This document shows positions 41,048 to 49,563 of a stretch of 64,000 bases of DNA, piece after piece. The stretch comes from Suilimivivens sp964614185. GTDB taxonomy: Bacteria; Bacillota; Clostridia; Lachnospirales; Lachnospiraceae. Under the pieces are notes generated by a model. The model was not told the origin of the DNA and made no database searches. It was given only the letters and a program-made list of their open reading frames with translations. A program made the translations under genes and the position numbers. The DNA lies in contig CAZTKJ010000009.1 of the NCBI GenBank assembly GCA_964614185.1, forward strand, positions 1 to 64,000. Direction: 5' to 3'. Each line of letters opens with the position of its first letter. Positions within the stretch are counted from its first letter, which is position 1.

Positions 41048-41194
41048 TTATTCTATCCAAACCTTAATAAAAGTATAGATTTTCTTTAATACTAGTGCAT
41101 CATTGATTTTATGTACCATTTCAATGATCAACTCCTTATATTCTAAACTATCGGCTTGATAACATACATCTACTTTTCCATTTTCTTCCTTCAT
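41048..41194 (-). CDS. 48-aa SOS-controlled phage protein
   Basis: ATG at 41194 with AAGGGGG 7 nt upstream, stop at 41048. Reads MKEENGKVDVCYQADSLEYK, then ELIIEMVHKINDALVLKKIY. Not recognised. Two LexA-type boxes lie in its promoter. Beside the repressor and SOS-driven, it could be a small antirepressor or induction switch; inference only. Confidence 0.62.
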   Translation of the reverse strand: MKEENGKVDVCYQADSLEYKELIIEMVHKINDALVLKKIYTFIKVWIE

Positions 41195-41240
41195 CTATAG
41201 GCCCCCTTATCTTCTGTAATATCTATCTTAACATTGTTTT

Positions 41241-41279
41241 CAAACGTTTGTTCTGTATATTATAATAGAACAAGAGTTC
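41241..41279 (-). promoter_or_regulatory. Two LexA (SOS) boxes in the promoter of the 48-aa gene
   Basis: Minus strand GAACAAACGTTTG (41253-41241) and GAACTCTTGTTC (41279-41268) match the Firmicute consensus CGAACRNRYGTTYG, the first at all but the leading C. The promoter TTGCAA (41290-41285), 17 bp, TATTAT (41267-41262) has the second box filling its spacer. Confidence 0.68.
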
Positions 41280-41290
41280 TGTTTTTGCAA

Positions 41291-41619
41291 CCCCTATATA
41301 TTGTGTATGAATATTTGAGAAATACTATTTTTTTCATTTATTACCTCTATTTACCTTTTATTATATGTGTATTTTGCATAAAGTACACTGGTAAATATTG
41401 GTAATTCATCAAGTACTTAAATTATTTATGTCCATTTTTTCCTCTTTACGTTGTCTTTCCCATATTTACATGTTATATTTGATACGTAATACAGTAACTA
41501 TTTGATAATCATGCTATGAAGCATATTCCAGGAAATGATCTAAAAACAGATATGGATAAAACTGAATTTAATGCACACTATGCTTAAATTAATAGAATAC
41601 ACTGAATGGAGGTTCTTTT
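41291..41619. other. AT-rich regulatory stretch before the GIY-YIG gene
   Basis: No normal gene. Apart from the promoter at 41451-41479 it holds an unsupported 23-codon frame near 41516 with no ribosome site. Confidence 0.5.
41451..41479 (+). promoter_or_regulatory. Promoter of the GIY-YIG gene
   Basis: TTGTCT (41451-41456), 17 bp, TATATT (41474-41479) preceded by an extended TG. Confidence 0.65.
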
Positions 41620-42885
41620 ATGGGAATCAAAGATATTTTAAATGCCTCTAAAATAAAGGCTGAAAATGAAAATTTAAAATCATTAATGACACCTGAGTTA
41701 CAAGATGCATCAAATATGATGACCAAAATCGCAGAATTAAAAAAGAGTATTGATAACTTACAGAATCAATTATCCAAAAAACAAATAGAGCTAGAAAAAA
41801 TAGATTCTGAAATTAAAAATAAAAAATCAAACTTAGTTATATTAGATGATGAAATATTAGTACAAGAATTCGGTTTATATAAACCAACATTTGAGTTTGC
41901 ATCTTCTCTTGACTATAAGGAAGAACTGGCGCGAGTTCGTTCATTACAAAAAGATTTGATAAAAAACAAAAATGCAGTATCCGGTAATATGAATTGGCAG
42001 GTAAACGGTAGTGCTTCAAAAGGTAAAAAGATGGTAAGCGATACTCAAAAACTTTTACTACGTGCCTTTAATAACGAATGTGACGATATTGTTTCAAAAG
42101 TTAAATATACGAATTTTGATGCTTCATTAGATAGGATTTATAAATCTGCAGAAGCTATATCCAAATTAGGCAATATTATGAATATTTCTGTAACATCAAG
42201 ATACATAAATGCCAAAGTCAAAGAATTACGTCTTGCATTTGAATATCAGCAGAAAAAACAATTAGAAAAAGAAGAATTAAAAGCCGCACGTGCTGAACAA
42301 AGAGAACAGGCTAAAATACAGAAAGAAATTGAAGAACAACGTAAAAAAATCGAAAAAGAACAGAATCATTATCAGTCTGCATATGAAAAACTTACTGCAC
42401 AATTATCCCTTCACCCTGATAATGGAGATTTATTAAGCAAAAAGGCAGAATTGGAATCTAAACTCTCTGATATTGATAAAGCATTAACAGATATTGATTA
42501 TCGTCAGGCAAACATGAAAGCAGGCTATGTATACATTATTTCAAACATAGGTGCTTTCGGGGAAAATGTTTATAAAATTGGAATGACAAGACGGCTAGAT
42601 CCACAAGAACGTGTTGATGAATTAGGTGATGCTTCGGTTCCATTTAACTTTGATGTTCATGCAATGATTTTTTCTGATAATGCACCTGCTCTTGAAACAG
42701 CTCTTCATCACGCATTTGAAGATAGAAAACTAAACATGGTTAATCAACGAAGAGAATTTTTTAACGTAACATTAGACGAGATCAAGGAAGTTGTTAGAAA
42801 GAATTTTGACAAAACTGTAGAATTTGTTGACACTCCTGATGCCGAACAGTATAGAATTAGCCAAAAAATGAAATCACAATCATAG
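41620..42885 (+). CDS. DUF4041 / T5orf172 GIY-YIG domain protein
   Basis: 421 residues. N-terminal 85 residues are coiled coil (KKSIDNLQNQLSKKQIELEK); then a DUF4041-like region (LYKPTFEFASSLDYKEELAR); another coiled coil to about 300; and at the C-terminus a T5orf172/MUG113 domain: GYVYIISNIGAFGENVYKIG (GIY-YIG strands), MTRRLDPQERVDELGDAS, HHAFEDRKLNMVNQRREFFN (Arg, His and the catalytic Glu region). Similar proteins are scattered in prophages and defence islands. Nuclease activity is likely from the family; target unknown. GGAGG 8 nt before ATG, own promoter. Confidence 0.8.
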   Translation: MGIKDILNASKIKAENENLKSLMTPELQDASNMMTKIAELKKSIDNLQNQLSKKQIELEKIDSEIKNKKSNLVILDDEILVQEFGLYKPTFEFASSLDYKEELARVRSLQKDLIKNKNAVSGNMNWQVNGSASKGKKMVSDTQKLLLRAFNNECDDIVSKVKYTNFDASLDRIYKSAEAISKLGNIMNISVTSRYINAKVKELRLAFEYQQKKQLEKEELKAARAEQREQAKIQKEIEEQRKKIEKEQNHYQSAYEKLTAQLSLHPDNGDLLSKKAELESKLSDIDKALTDIDYRQANMKAGYVYIISNIGAFGENVYKIGMTRRLDPQERVDELGDASVPFNFDVHAMIFSDNAPALETALHHAFEDRKLNMVNQRREFFNVTLDEIKEVVRKNFDKTVEFVDTPDAEQYRISQKMKSQS

Positions 42886-42894
42886 TTATGAAAA

Positions 42895-42924
42895 ACCGCT
42901 CCAATGCGGTTACATTGGAGCGGT
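42895..42924 (+). terminator. Hairpin after the GIY-YIG gene
   Basis: ACCGCTCCAATG (42895-42906) with CATTGGAGCGGT (42913-42924). Strong 12-bp stem but no clear U-run. A second hairpin, GAACTATTAAA/TTTAATAGTTC (42993-43003 with 43009-43019), lies before the integrase. Confidence 0.6.
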
Positions 42925-43070
42925 CTATCTCCGAAGAGATAATCATAGTATTACTGACATTATATTATCATCTTCGGGACAGCTTTGCAAGTGAACTATT
43001 AAATTTTATTTAATAGTTCGTAAGCTGTTATTTTTATACCCTTTGCACATAAAGTATATAGGAGGATGTT

Positions 43071-44627
43071 ATGCTCACTATCGGAATTTATCCACGTAAA
43101 TCTGTTTACCGTGATAACAGTGATTCTGTCCAGGTGCAGATCCAGCTCTGCAAAGACTATGCCGGAATCATATATAAGGATCAGGAAGTTTCATTTAAGA
43201 TCTATGACCGTGATGAAGGGTTCTCAGGAAAAAACACCAATCGTCCCAGTTTCCAGGAAATGATGAACGATGTAAAATCCGGCCTCCTTAATGTTGTTAT
43301 GGTCTATAAATTAGACCGTATCAGCCGAAATGTGCAGGAATTTTCCGCTATGTATGAAATCTTTCAGCAGCATGACGTATCTTTTATCTCTGTAAAAGAA
43401 TCTTTCGACACTACTACCCCTATGGGCAGGACCGTAATGTATATACTGGCTGCGTTTGCACAGTTGGAACGCGAAAATACTTCTGAGCGTGTAACTGACA
43501 ATATGCATGCCCTTGGTGCATCAGGAAAATGGACAGGTGGAAAGCTGCCCAGTGGAATGGCCTCTGTGCGCCGTCAGATAGGCGATAAGGAGCATTCTTA
43601 TCTTGAAGTGGATAATTCTACCATATGGCGCCCTAAGCTTCTCTATCAGCTCATTTTGGACGGTTACTCCATAACAAAAGTAGAACGTTACTGCCGTGAC
43701 CATGGCATTAAAAGTCAATCAGGGAAATTTTTGAACACTTCCCAGATATATGGCATCCTTACAAATCCTGTTTACTGCCAGAATAGTATAGAAGCCTACT
43801 ACTATTTTAAAGATCATGGCTGTTCACTGCCGGATCCGTCTCTTTTTGATGGCACTAAAGGCCTGATTGGATATGGCAAGACAAAGACCGGCAAAGATTC
43901 CCAAAAGAAACAAACCAAAGACAGCTGGAACATTGCAATAGGAATCCATGAACCGGTGCTTACTGCTTCCGACTGGATTGCTGTGCAGAAACGCCTTGGC
44001 ATCAACAAAATGTTCCGTGCTCCTAAGCATGAGGTTGGCATCCTGAAAGGAATCCTTAAATGCAGTTGCGGCGCACGAATGGCCGTACGCACCTACGTGA
44101 AGAACAATATCCGCTTTTCATACTATTACTGTGTTGATATGGCACGAATGGGAAAAGAATATTGCGATTCAGAATATATCCGGATAGATAAAATTGATCA
44201 AAGCTTTATGGAACAGCTAAGGAAGATAAAACTTAACCCCGATATCTTAAAACTAAAAAATGACAGCAATATTACCCTGCAGAATCCTGACAGCATAAAA
44301 GAAGAAATTAAGAAAACACAAAATTCTATAAACAATCTTACAACTGCCCTTTCTCAGGCAATGGAAACAGCTGCTGCCGGTTATATCATTGAGCAGATCA
44401 GTACTCTTGATATGCAGAAATCAAACCTTGAAGAAGATTTACGGAATCTCCTTCTTCAGCAGGCTCAAAATAAAACCGCTGCTGAAGCAGAACAACAACT
44501 ATATGATAATATCTGCTACCTGCTTGATAATTTTGACCATATAGATTATGCCGGGAAAAATGAACTTATTAAGAAAAGTGTGAAAACCTGCATATTTGAT
44601 GGGAAAAGCTTAAGCATTATTTTTTAA
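43071..44627 (+). CDS. int: Large serine recombinase (phage integrase)
   Basis: 518 residues. Resolvase domain 1-150: catalytic Ser in IYPRKSVYRDN, then MVYKLDRISRNVQEFSAMYE and AFAQLERENTSERVTDNMHA. Recombinase domain about 165-290 (GYSITKVERYCRDHGI). Zinc ribbon KCSCGARM...YYYCVDM...YCDSEY. Coiled coil at 390-470. It inserts or, with a directionality factor, excises the phage between attB and attP. Ends 26 bp from the attR core. AGGAGG 5 nt before ATG. No obvious directionality factor was identified. Confidence 0.95.
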   Translation: MLTIGIYPRKSVYRDNSDSVQVQIQLCKDYAGIIYKDQEVSFKIYDRDEGFSGKNTNRPSFQEMMNDVKSGLLNVVMVYKLDRISRNVQEFSAMYEIFQQHDVSFISVKESFDTTTPMGRTVMYILAAFAQLERENTSERVTDNMHALGASGKWTGGKLPSGMASVRRQIGDKEHSYLEVDNSTIWRPKLLYQLILDGYSITKVERYCRDHGIKSQSGKFLNTSQIYGILTNPVYCQNSIEAYYYFKDHGCSLPDPSLFDGTKGLIGYGKTKTGKDSQKKQTKDSWNIAIGIHEPVLTASDWIAVQKRLGINKMFRAPKHEVGILKGILKCSCGARMAVRTYVKNNIRFSYYYCVDMARMGKEYCDSEYIRIDKIDQSFMEQLRKIKLNPDILKLKNDSNITLQNPDSIKEEIKKTQNSINNLTTALSQAMETAAAGYIIEQISTLDMQKSNLEEDLRNLLLQQAQNKTAAEAEQQLYDNICYLLDNFDHIDYAGKNELIKKSVKTCIFDGKSLSIIF

Positions 44628-44652
44628 TGCGCATGTTCTATTTTTTATTCTT

Positions 44653-44663
44653 ATTGGTACGCC
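44653..44663 (+). other. attR core
   Basis: ATTGGTACGCC, identical to 7101-7111. The M23 frame resumes here with ATT GGT ACG CCC. Confidence 0.88.
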
Positions 44664-45105
44664 CATAATCGCAGTAGAATCTGGCTATGTAGAAGCCCTC
44701 GGATGGAATCAGTACGGAGGCTGGCGCATTGGCATCCGCAGTTTTGACGGAAAACGCTATTATTACTATGCCCATCTGCGTCAGAATTTCCCCTATGCAT
44801 TGAACCTTGAAGAAGGAAGTGTGGTAACTGCCGGAGATGTGATCGGCTATATGGGGCATACCGGCTATAGCACAGTAGAAAACACCAATAACATCGATAC
44901 CGTACATCTCCACTTCGGGATGCAGCTGATCTTTGATGAGTCCCAAAAAGATGGAAATAATGAAATCTGGATAGACTGCTATGCACTGACAAGGTTTCTT
45001 AGCAAAAACAGATCTCTCACCGAAAAGAATCAGGAAACCAAAGAATGGCTCCGTGTCTTCCAAATGAAAGATCCTGCCGTTGATCAATATACAAATTCCC
45101 GCTGA
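44653..45105 (+). pseudogene. M23 peptidase gene, 3' part cut by the prophage
   Basis: 150 codons and a stop. Continues the domain with IGTPIIAVESGYVEALGWNQ, the catalytic His in YYYYAHLRQ, and HLHFGM with the last zinc ligand, then a C-terminal NNEIWIDCYALTRFLSK. No start codon in frame near the junction, so it is silent unless rejoined with 6462-7100 by excision. Joined length is about 363 residues with all zinc ligands. Overlaps the convergent glycosyltransferase gene by 22 nt. Confidence 0.9.
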
Positions 45106-46187
45106 ATCACAAAGCTGATAGTGAACAGGAACACATCTACCGGTATCTTTACAAGGGCTTCTACTCCTCCAAGCAGATGGTAGAGAAAGTTTACAAGAAG
45201 GGCACTGCAGCACATTTGTACCACAGCCAGAAGAAAGTATCTGACCAGCGTGGAAGCTACAGAACTTTTGCTTTGAAACACTACCTTATAGTTCAAAAAG
45301 TAATTATAAGATGCTGATAATATCCTGGCAAAAACCGTTGCCGCCATAATATAGGTGATGCTGCCCCACTGCCATCCTCTGAGAAAATGGCAAAAAACAG
45401 AAAATAATACCAGATCAAGCACACTGGAGGATAAAGAGGAAAATAAAAATTTTCCGAAAGTCATATAAATTTTTATGGAATCCTTGATAGGATTAAAATG
45501 GCTGGTTTGGTTTTTTTCTATATAAATGGTCTGAATAGGCACTTCCACAATAGGGATTTTGTGGGTTTTTGTTTCCATCAGCATATTGGTTTCAAATTCA
45601 AAACGTTCACCCTTTACCTGCAGCAGCTCCTTCATGAAAGACATGGGAATTCCTCTAAGTCCTGTCTGTGTGTCAGATACCGAAATCCCTGCCAGATATT
45701 TCATCACTACTCTGGTACACTTATTACCGAATTCAGATCTTGCCGGGACTCCCTCTTTATCGAAACTCCTGCATCCCATGATCAGGGAATCCGGATATTC
45801 GATCAAAGCCTTTGCACAGGCCAGGATACACTCCGGTGTATGCTGACCGTCAGAATCCGCAGTAATACTTCCGGGAGCATTGGGAAATTTCTCCAGCACA
45901 TACTCAAATGCTGTTTTTAAGGCTCTGCCCTTTCCCATATTTATCTCATGTTTTAAAACATGACAGCGATACGCTTCTTCTGCCTTTTGGAAAAAATGTC
46001 CATACTTTTCCCCGCTTCCATCGTCCACCAGCACGATTATCTTAAATTCGTTCTCTCTTAACGCTTTCAGCAGCAAGAGAAGTTTTTCATCCGGTTCATA
46101 GGAAGGAATAATAACAGGTATTTCCCTTGGATCAATTCTTCCCTTGTTTACCCCGGTGTTGATTTCCTTTTCCATCTTTGTAATCAT
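45084..46187 (-). CDS. GT2 glycosyltransferase fused to a GtrA-like membrane domain
   Basis: 367 residues. GT2 part 1-230: PVIIPSYEPDEKLLLLLKAL, VLVDDGSGEKYG, NMGKGRALKTAFEYVLEKFP and SITADSDGQHTPE (metal DxD). GtrA part 240-367: four hydrophobic spans including FLFSSLSSSVLDLVLFSVFC and VARILSASYNYFLNYKVVFQ-type sequence. Such fusions make or flip polyprenyl-linked sugars for cell-surface glycans. Downstream of a large membrane protein in the same direction, probably co-transcribed. Confidence 0.88.
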   Translation of the reverse strand: MITKMEKEINTGVNKGRIDPREIPVIIPSYEPDEKLLLLLKALRENEFKIIVLVDDGSGEKYGHFFQKAEEAYRCHVLKHEINMGKGRALKTAFEYVLEKFPNAPGSITADSDGQHTPECILACAKALIEYPDSLIMGCRSFDKEGVPARSEFGNKCTRVVMKYLAGISVSDTQTGLRGIPMSFMKELLQVKGERFEFETNMLMETKTHKIPIVEVPIQTIYIEKNQTSHFNPIKDSIKIYMTFGKFLFSSLSSSVLDLVLFSVFCHFLRGWQWGSITYIMAATVFARILSASYNYFLNYKVVFQSKSSVASTLVRYFLLAVVQMCCSALLVNFLYHLLGGVEALVKIPVDVFLFTISFVIQREFVY

Positions 46188-46203
46188 GCTCCTCTTTCTA
46201 TAC

Positions 46204-48132
46204 TTAGTCCACTTTTACCAGGATTGTATTTTCTGTTCCCACTTTTACCTGATATAAACATCCGTATTCAAATGCTCCGCTATCCGACAGCCCGCCAAAC
46301 AATTCCTTTCCATTTACTACTTCATCTGCATAGAGATAAGCAGCATGAGCATCTGCCAACATTTTTATAATATCTTCCGAACTTACAGACTGGGCATCTA
46401 TATTTCCATACATAACAGACACCGGTGAGGCTTCAAAGCTGATATAAGTATTCCTGACCCAGCTGATATCCGAGATATCTCTAAGATACAGCACTCTGCC
46501 GGAATTTGCAATCTGACGTGTCTTGACTTCTTCCAAAAATTCATCTGCTTTATCATCCAGAACATCCCATCGTTCCTGCCGTTTTTCCTCAATGCTGCTC
46601 TTATACCCTATCAGTCCGCGGTAAGCGCTTTCGTAATCTGCCGTAAGAAATACAAAGGAAAGACATAGTATTATACCTGCATACTGCTTCCCAATAATGT
46701 TTTTCTTAGTCTCTTCTTTGGCCTTCCCGGTTCCTTCCTTCCCCATTGTAAGATGGGCAACCATGCACAATCCTCCTATGGTAAAAGGCGCGCCGTATCT
46801 TTCTATGGAAGATACCATACCAAAGGGTTCCAGATACTGAGTTTCCACTGCAAATATAGTCAGATGGCTGATGAGATTAATTGCATAAAAACAGATTCCG
46901 CTGACTGCCGTAAAAACTTCCAGATAAATGATCTCTCGTTTCCCTGCCTTGCCACTTTTGTAAAGAAGAAACAAGAAAAATAAAAGCAGCAGATAGAGCA
47001 GGAAGGGACTTAAGTCTATGGCAAAGGTGCTCCATCTGTGAAGCGGATAGCGGAAAAACGCGGTAATATATGCACCTATCATCTCCCGCTTAACTTCCGG
47101 CACATGCATACTCCCTGTGGCCATATGGAGAGCAGTCCCTGTAAGCTTGGCTATACGCCGGTTAACCAAACAGAACAAAAGCCATGAGCCTTCTGCTGCC
47201 AAAGGCAGCAGCGTTACCCACAGAATTCCTCTTTGTTCCGCCTTTTTTTCCTTTATGCTGGTCCATTCTTTGGAAAAAGTCCGCAAAACAAATAAATGAT
47301 AACCATACATAAATAAAAGGCCAAATGACATCCAAATAAATCCTACATTCTTACATAGTACAAGCACCGCTAATAAAAGCGTCAATCTCCCATAATAAAA
47401 CCGTCTGCTGTGATTTTCTCTGTCTATAACAGCATTTAAAAAAGCACCATAGATTACAGCCATGGTCAGGTCAGCGCAGCTGCCGTCATAGCCAAACACT
47501 TCCACACAGGATGGGAACAGCCACAAAGCTGCCGCCATCAGAATCATAAGCGGAAGATTTCTCTTTTTCAAATGCTTAAGCAGTGGAAGCAAAAAAGCAA
47601 GATTCATAAAATAGTATCCTGCAAACAACAGTCCTTCTTTAAATTCCGAAGGATGCATATGCAAAAACCACCACTTGATCATCTGTGTTCCCGGCGGGTA
47701 GTCGCCAAATTCCGGCGCAACATTCTTATATTTTTCTGCAAAACCGTTTAAATAAAAAACAGATTTTACATCCACCGCCCAAAAATTATAGTCATCCCAC
47801 CATGTCACCACTTTATCTTTTGTCAGAACCGGCACAACGATCAGCAAAGCAATGGCAATAAGACTGGCTGGTTTTTTCAATTCTTCCATACAGTAATTGC
47901 CCAATTCGGTTCTTCTCTCTTTCGATAGTCTGATACAGAATATTACTGCCAGCAGACAAAAAGTAACTGCCAGATAATCCGATATATAAAGCAGATTTCC
48001 AAAGGCAAGGCCATATAACCCCAGTATCAACATACAGACGCCTACCGGAATCACATCTACTAAAGTTTCTTTTTCTTTATATGCAATATATAAAATTACG
48101 GCAGTAAACGCCGCAATATGGAACACTGCCAT
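46204..48132 (-). CDS. Large multi-span membrane protein, possible glycosyltransferase
   Basis: 642 residues from ATG 48132 (GGGAG 8 nt before it); the frame to 48246 would begin inside a terminator hairpin. About 12 hydrophobic segments, an extracellular-type loop with TWWDDYNFWAVDVKSVFYLN and YPPGTQMIKWWF, and a soluble C-terminal 150 residues. The aromatic loop after span 3-4 with acidic residues resembles GT-C/ArnT-like lipid-linked sugar transferases. It precedes the GT2-GtrA gene by 16 nt, so both probably decorate the same surface polymer. Confidence 0.68.
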   Translation of the reverse strand: MAVFHIAAFTAVILYIAYKEKETLVDVIPVGVCMLILGLYGLAFGNLLYISDYLAVTFCLLAVIFCIRLSKERRTELGNYCMEELKKPASLIAIALLIVVPVLTKDKVVTWWDDYNFWAVDVKSVFYLNGFAEKYKNVAPEFGDYPPGTQMIKWWFLHMHPSEFKEGLLFAGYYFMNLAFLLPLLKHLKKRNLPLMILMAAALWLFPSCVEVFGYDGSCADLTMAVIYGAFLNAVIDRENHSRRFYYGRLTLLLAVLVLCKNVGFIWMSFGLLFMYGYHLFVLRTFSKEWTSIKEKKAEQRGILWVTLLPLAAEGSWLLFCLVNRRIAKLTGTALHMATGSMHVPEVKREMIGAYITAFFRYPLHRWSTFAIDLSPFLLYLLLLFFLFLLYKSGKAGKREIIYLEVFTAVSGICFYAINLISHLTIFAVETQYLEPFGMVSSIERYGAPFTIGGLCMVAHLTMGKEGTGKAKEETKKNIIGKQYAGIILCLSFVFLTADYESAYRGLIGYKSSIEEKRQERWDVLDDKADEFLEEVKTRQIANSGRVLYLRDISDISWVRNTYISFEASPVSVMYGNIDAQSVSSEDIIKMLADAHAAYLYADEVVNGKELFGGLSDSGAFEYGCLYQVKVGTENTILVKVD

Positions 48133-48221
48133 TCTTTTCTTCTCCCGTCCGTATTTGCCGTTTTCCCTTGCTATAAGTATAGCCAAACATCGGCATGCTT
48201 TGCAAACCTCCTTATTGGACA

Positions 48222-48250
48222 AAAAGATGCATGGCATGCCATACATCTTT
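48222..48250. terminator. Terminator after hpf
   Basis: AAAAGATG and CATCTTTT arms with the inner palindrome ATGGCATGCCAT; T-runs on both strands. Ends the hpf message. Confidence 0.8.
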
Positions 48251-48288
48251 TATAATACTTATAAACTATATTCTTAACGTCCTGACAT

Positions 48289-48816
48289 TTATAATTCAGG
48301 TTCAATAAGGCCATAAGTATTGCCTTTTCTCTTATATACTACATTGACCAGCCCTGTCTCTGCATTGCAGAATACAAAGAAATTATGCCCCAGCAGTTCC
48401 ATCTGAATGCAGGCATCTTCGGGATACATGGGTTTAATATCAAATCTCTTGCTTCTGATGATTTTGATTTCTTCTTCATCCATATATTCCTTTTCAATAA
48501 AGTCCTGTTTGAAAAATCCCGCAGACTGTTCCTTGGAAATCAGTTTTGTTTTATATTTTTTCAACTGCCTTTCAATAATCTCTTCCACCAGATCAATTGA
48601 TACATACATGTCATTACTTACCTGTTCAGAACGGATGATACTTCCTTTAACAGGAATTGTTACTTCTATCTTCTGTCTGTCCTTTTCAACACTTAAGGTA
48701 ACATGCACTTCTGTTTCCGATGTAAAATACTTTTCCAGTTTACCAATTTTATCCTCTACTGCACTGCGAAGCCCCGGTGTAACCTCAATGTTTTTACCTA
48801 CAATGATAAACTTCAT
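48289..48816 (-). CDS. hpf: Ribosome hibernation promoting factor, long form
   Basis: 175 residues from the ATG at 48816 (AGAAAGGA 8 nt before it). N-terminal S30AE domain: KFIIVGKNIEVTPGLRSAVE, KYFTSETEVHVTLSVEKDRQ. C-terminal dimerisation domain after a linker: IIRSKRFDIKPMYPEDACIQ, MELLGHNFFVFCNAETGLVN. The long form joins two 70S particles to 100S dimers in stationary phase. Monocistronic. Confidence 0.95.
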   Translation of the reverse strand: MKFIIVGKNIEVTPGLRSAVEDKIGKLEKYFTSETEVHVTLSVEKDRQKIEVTIPVKGSIIRSEQVSNDMYVSIDLVEEIIERQLKKYKTKLISKEQSAGFFKQDFIEKEYMDEEEIKIIRSKRFDIKPMYPEDACIQMELLGHNFFVFCNAETGLVNVVYKRKGNTYGLIEPEL

Positions 48817-48825
48817 ACTCATCAT

Positions 48826-49217
48826 CCTTTCTATGGATTATTATGGAATTAGTATACCACACCGATGCATTATTTTGCAACAATTCAGTAAATTTGATTT
48901 AAAACAGCGTCAGTTTTCACACAATTTAATCCATCTTCGCATAGCGACAGCTTAGGACAAATAATATCCATTTATTAGAACTTCACAAAACGCCTGTTCC
49001 ATCTTTTTCCTGTGGATAATGTGCATAATTCCGTGTATAAGTAATAAATCCTCACTTTTTGGCACTTTTATATGTGGATAACTTTGTTTTCTTTATTTTC
49101 ATTTCCGCCTTTTTTTAGTAATTTTTATTAAAGTTTGTGAATCTTGCACAATTCAAACTTTGTCAACTATTTTTTTATCCAATAAAAAATTCAGACTTCT
49201 TATTTTATTCCTGCACA
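48826..49217. other. AT-rich spacer with two perfect DnaA boxes
   Basis: TGTGGATAA occurs at 49011-49019 and 49073-49081, the exact DnaA 9-mer (TTATCCACA on the other strand), 62 bp apart in AT-rich DNA. A related TTATCCAAT stands near 49176. No gene is seen. Confidence 0.6.
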
Positions 49218-49471
49218 GTTTTATAAGATTAGGGTATCAAAACCCTAATTGAAACTGTTGCATGGCAGATTGTACAAAAGAATTTTGGGTAAACGACTTT
49301 TGCACGATGGAGCCAAAACTCAAAAATCGTGGAAGCCTTTACTGAACACGATTTTTGTTTTAGGAGGTTTGGCGAAATGGTTCGCGCAATGGAGTGCGCA
49401 CAAATTCTTTTGTACAATTTGCCATCAAATAACTGTCATATAGGACTTTTGATACCCTAATCCTATGAAAA
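49218..49471. repeat. MITE-like element with long imperfect inverted repeats
   Basis: The ends GATTAGGGTATCAAAA (49227-49242) and TTTTGATACCCTAATC (49447-49462) are perfect 16-bp inverted copies. Similarity continues inward: TTGTACAAAAGAATTT (left) faces AAATTCTTTTGTACAA (right), so the arms span about 65 bp. In the centre CAAAAATCGTG faces CACGATTTTTG. No open frame of note. Looks like a non-autonomous element or a large structured RNA. Confidence 0.7.
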
Positions 49472-49495
49472 TGTACGCTGCAAGACGCACCTAAA

Positions 49496-49533
49496 AAGAG
49501 CTGTGCACGAAATTAACTTCGTGTACAGCTCTT
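49496..49533. terminator. Terminator after the NlpC/P60 gene
   Basis: AAGAGCTGTGCACGAA and TTCGTGTACAGCTCTT pair (16 bp, one mismatch, loop of 6). On the minus strand it is followed by TTTTT with one break. Confidence 0.8.
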
Positions 49534-49563
49534 CATTCTTACTTTCAGTCTCTTTCAGATCTT

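Larger units (their letters stand above)
7101..44663. mobile_element. Complete siphovirus-type prophage
   Basis: Bounded by an 11-bp core in direct orientation, with a large serine integrase gene ending 26 bp from the right core. It contains lysogeny control, replication, terminase, portal, capsid, tail, holin and endolysin genes in normal order, none obviously broken apart from an assembly gap in one repeat-rich gene. Gene order and SPP1/HK97-type head genes indicate a long non-contractile tail. Replication genes (HUH Rep, PcfJ) are of plasmid/ICE type. Length core to core is 37,552 bp. Confidence 0.95.

Noticed and set aside
41516..41587. 23-codon frame before the GIY-YIG gene
   Set aside because: No ribosome site and no resemblance to a known peptide.
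44800..45105. A stand-alone frame starting MNLEEGS that could be called a small gene
   Set aside because: It is the end of the M23 peptidase frame; there is no ribosome site at this ATG and the frame is open back to attR.
49011..49081. Chromosomal origin oriC
   Set aside because: Only two DnaA boxes and no dnaA, dnaN, rnpA or gidA nearby.
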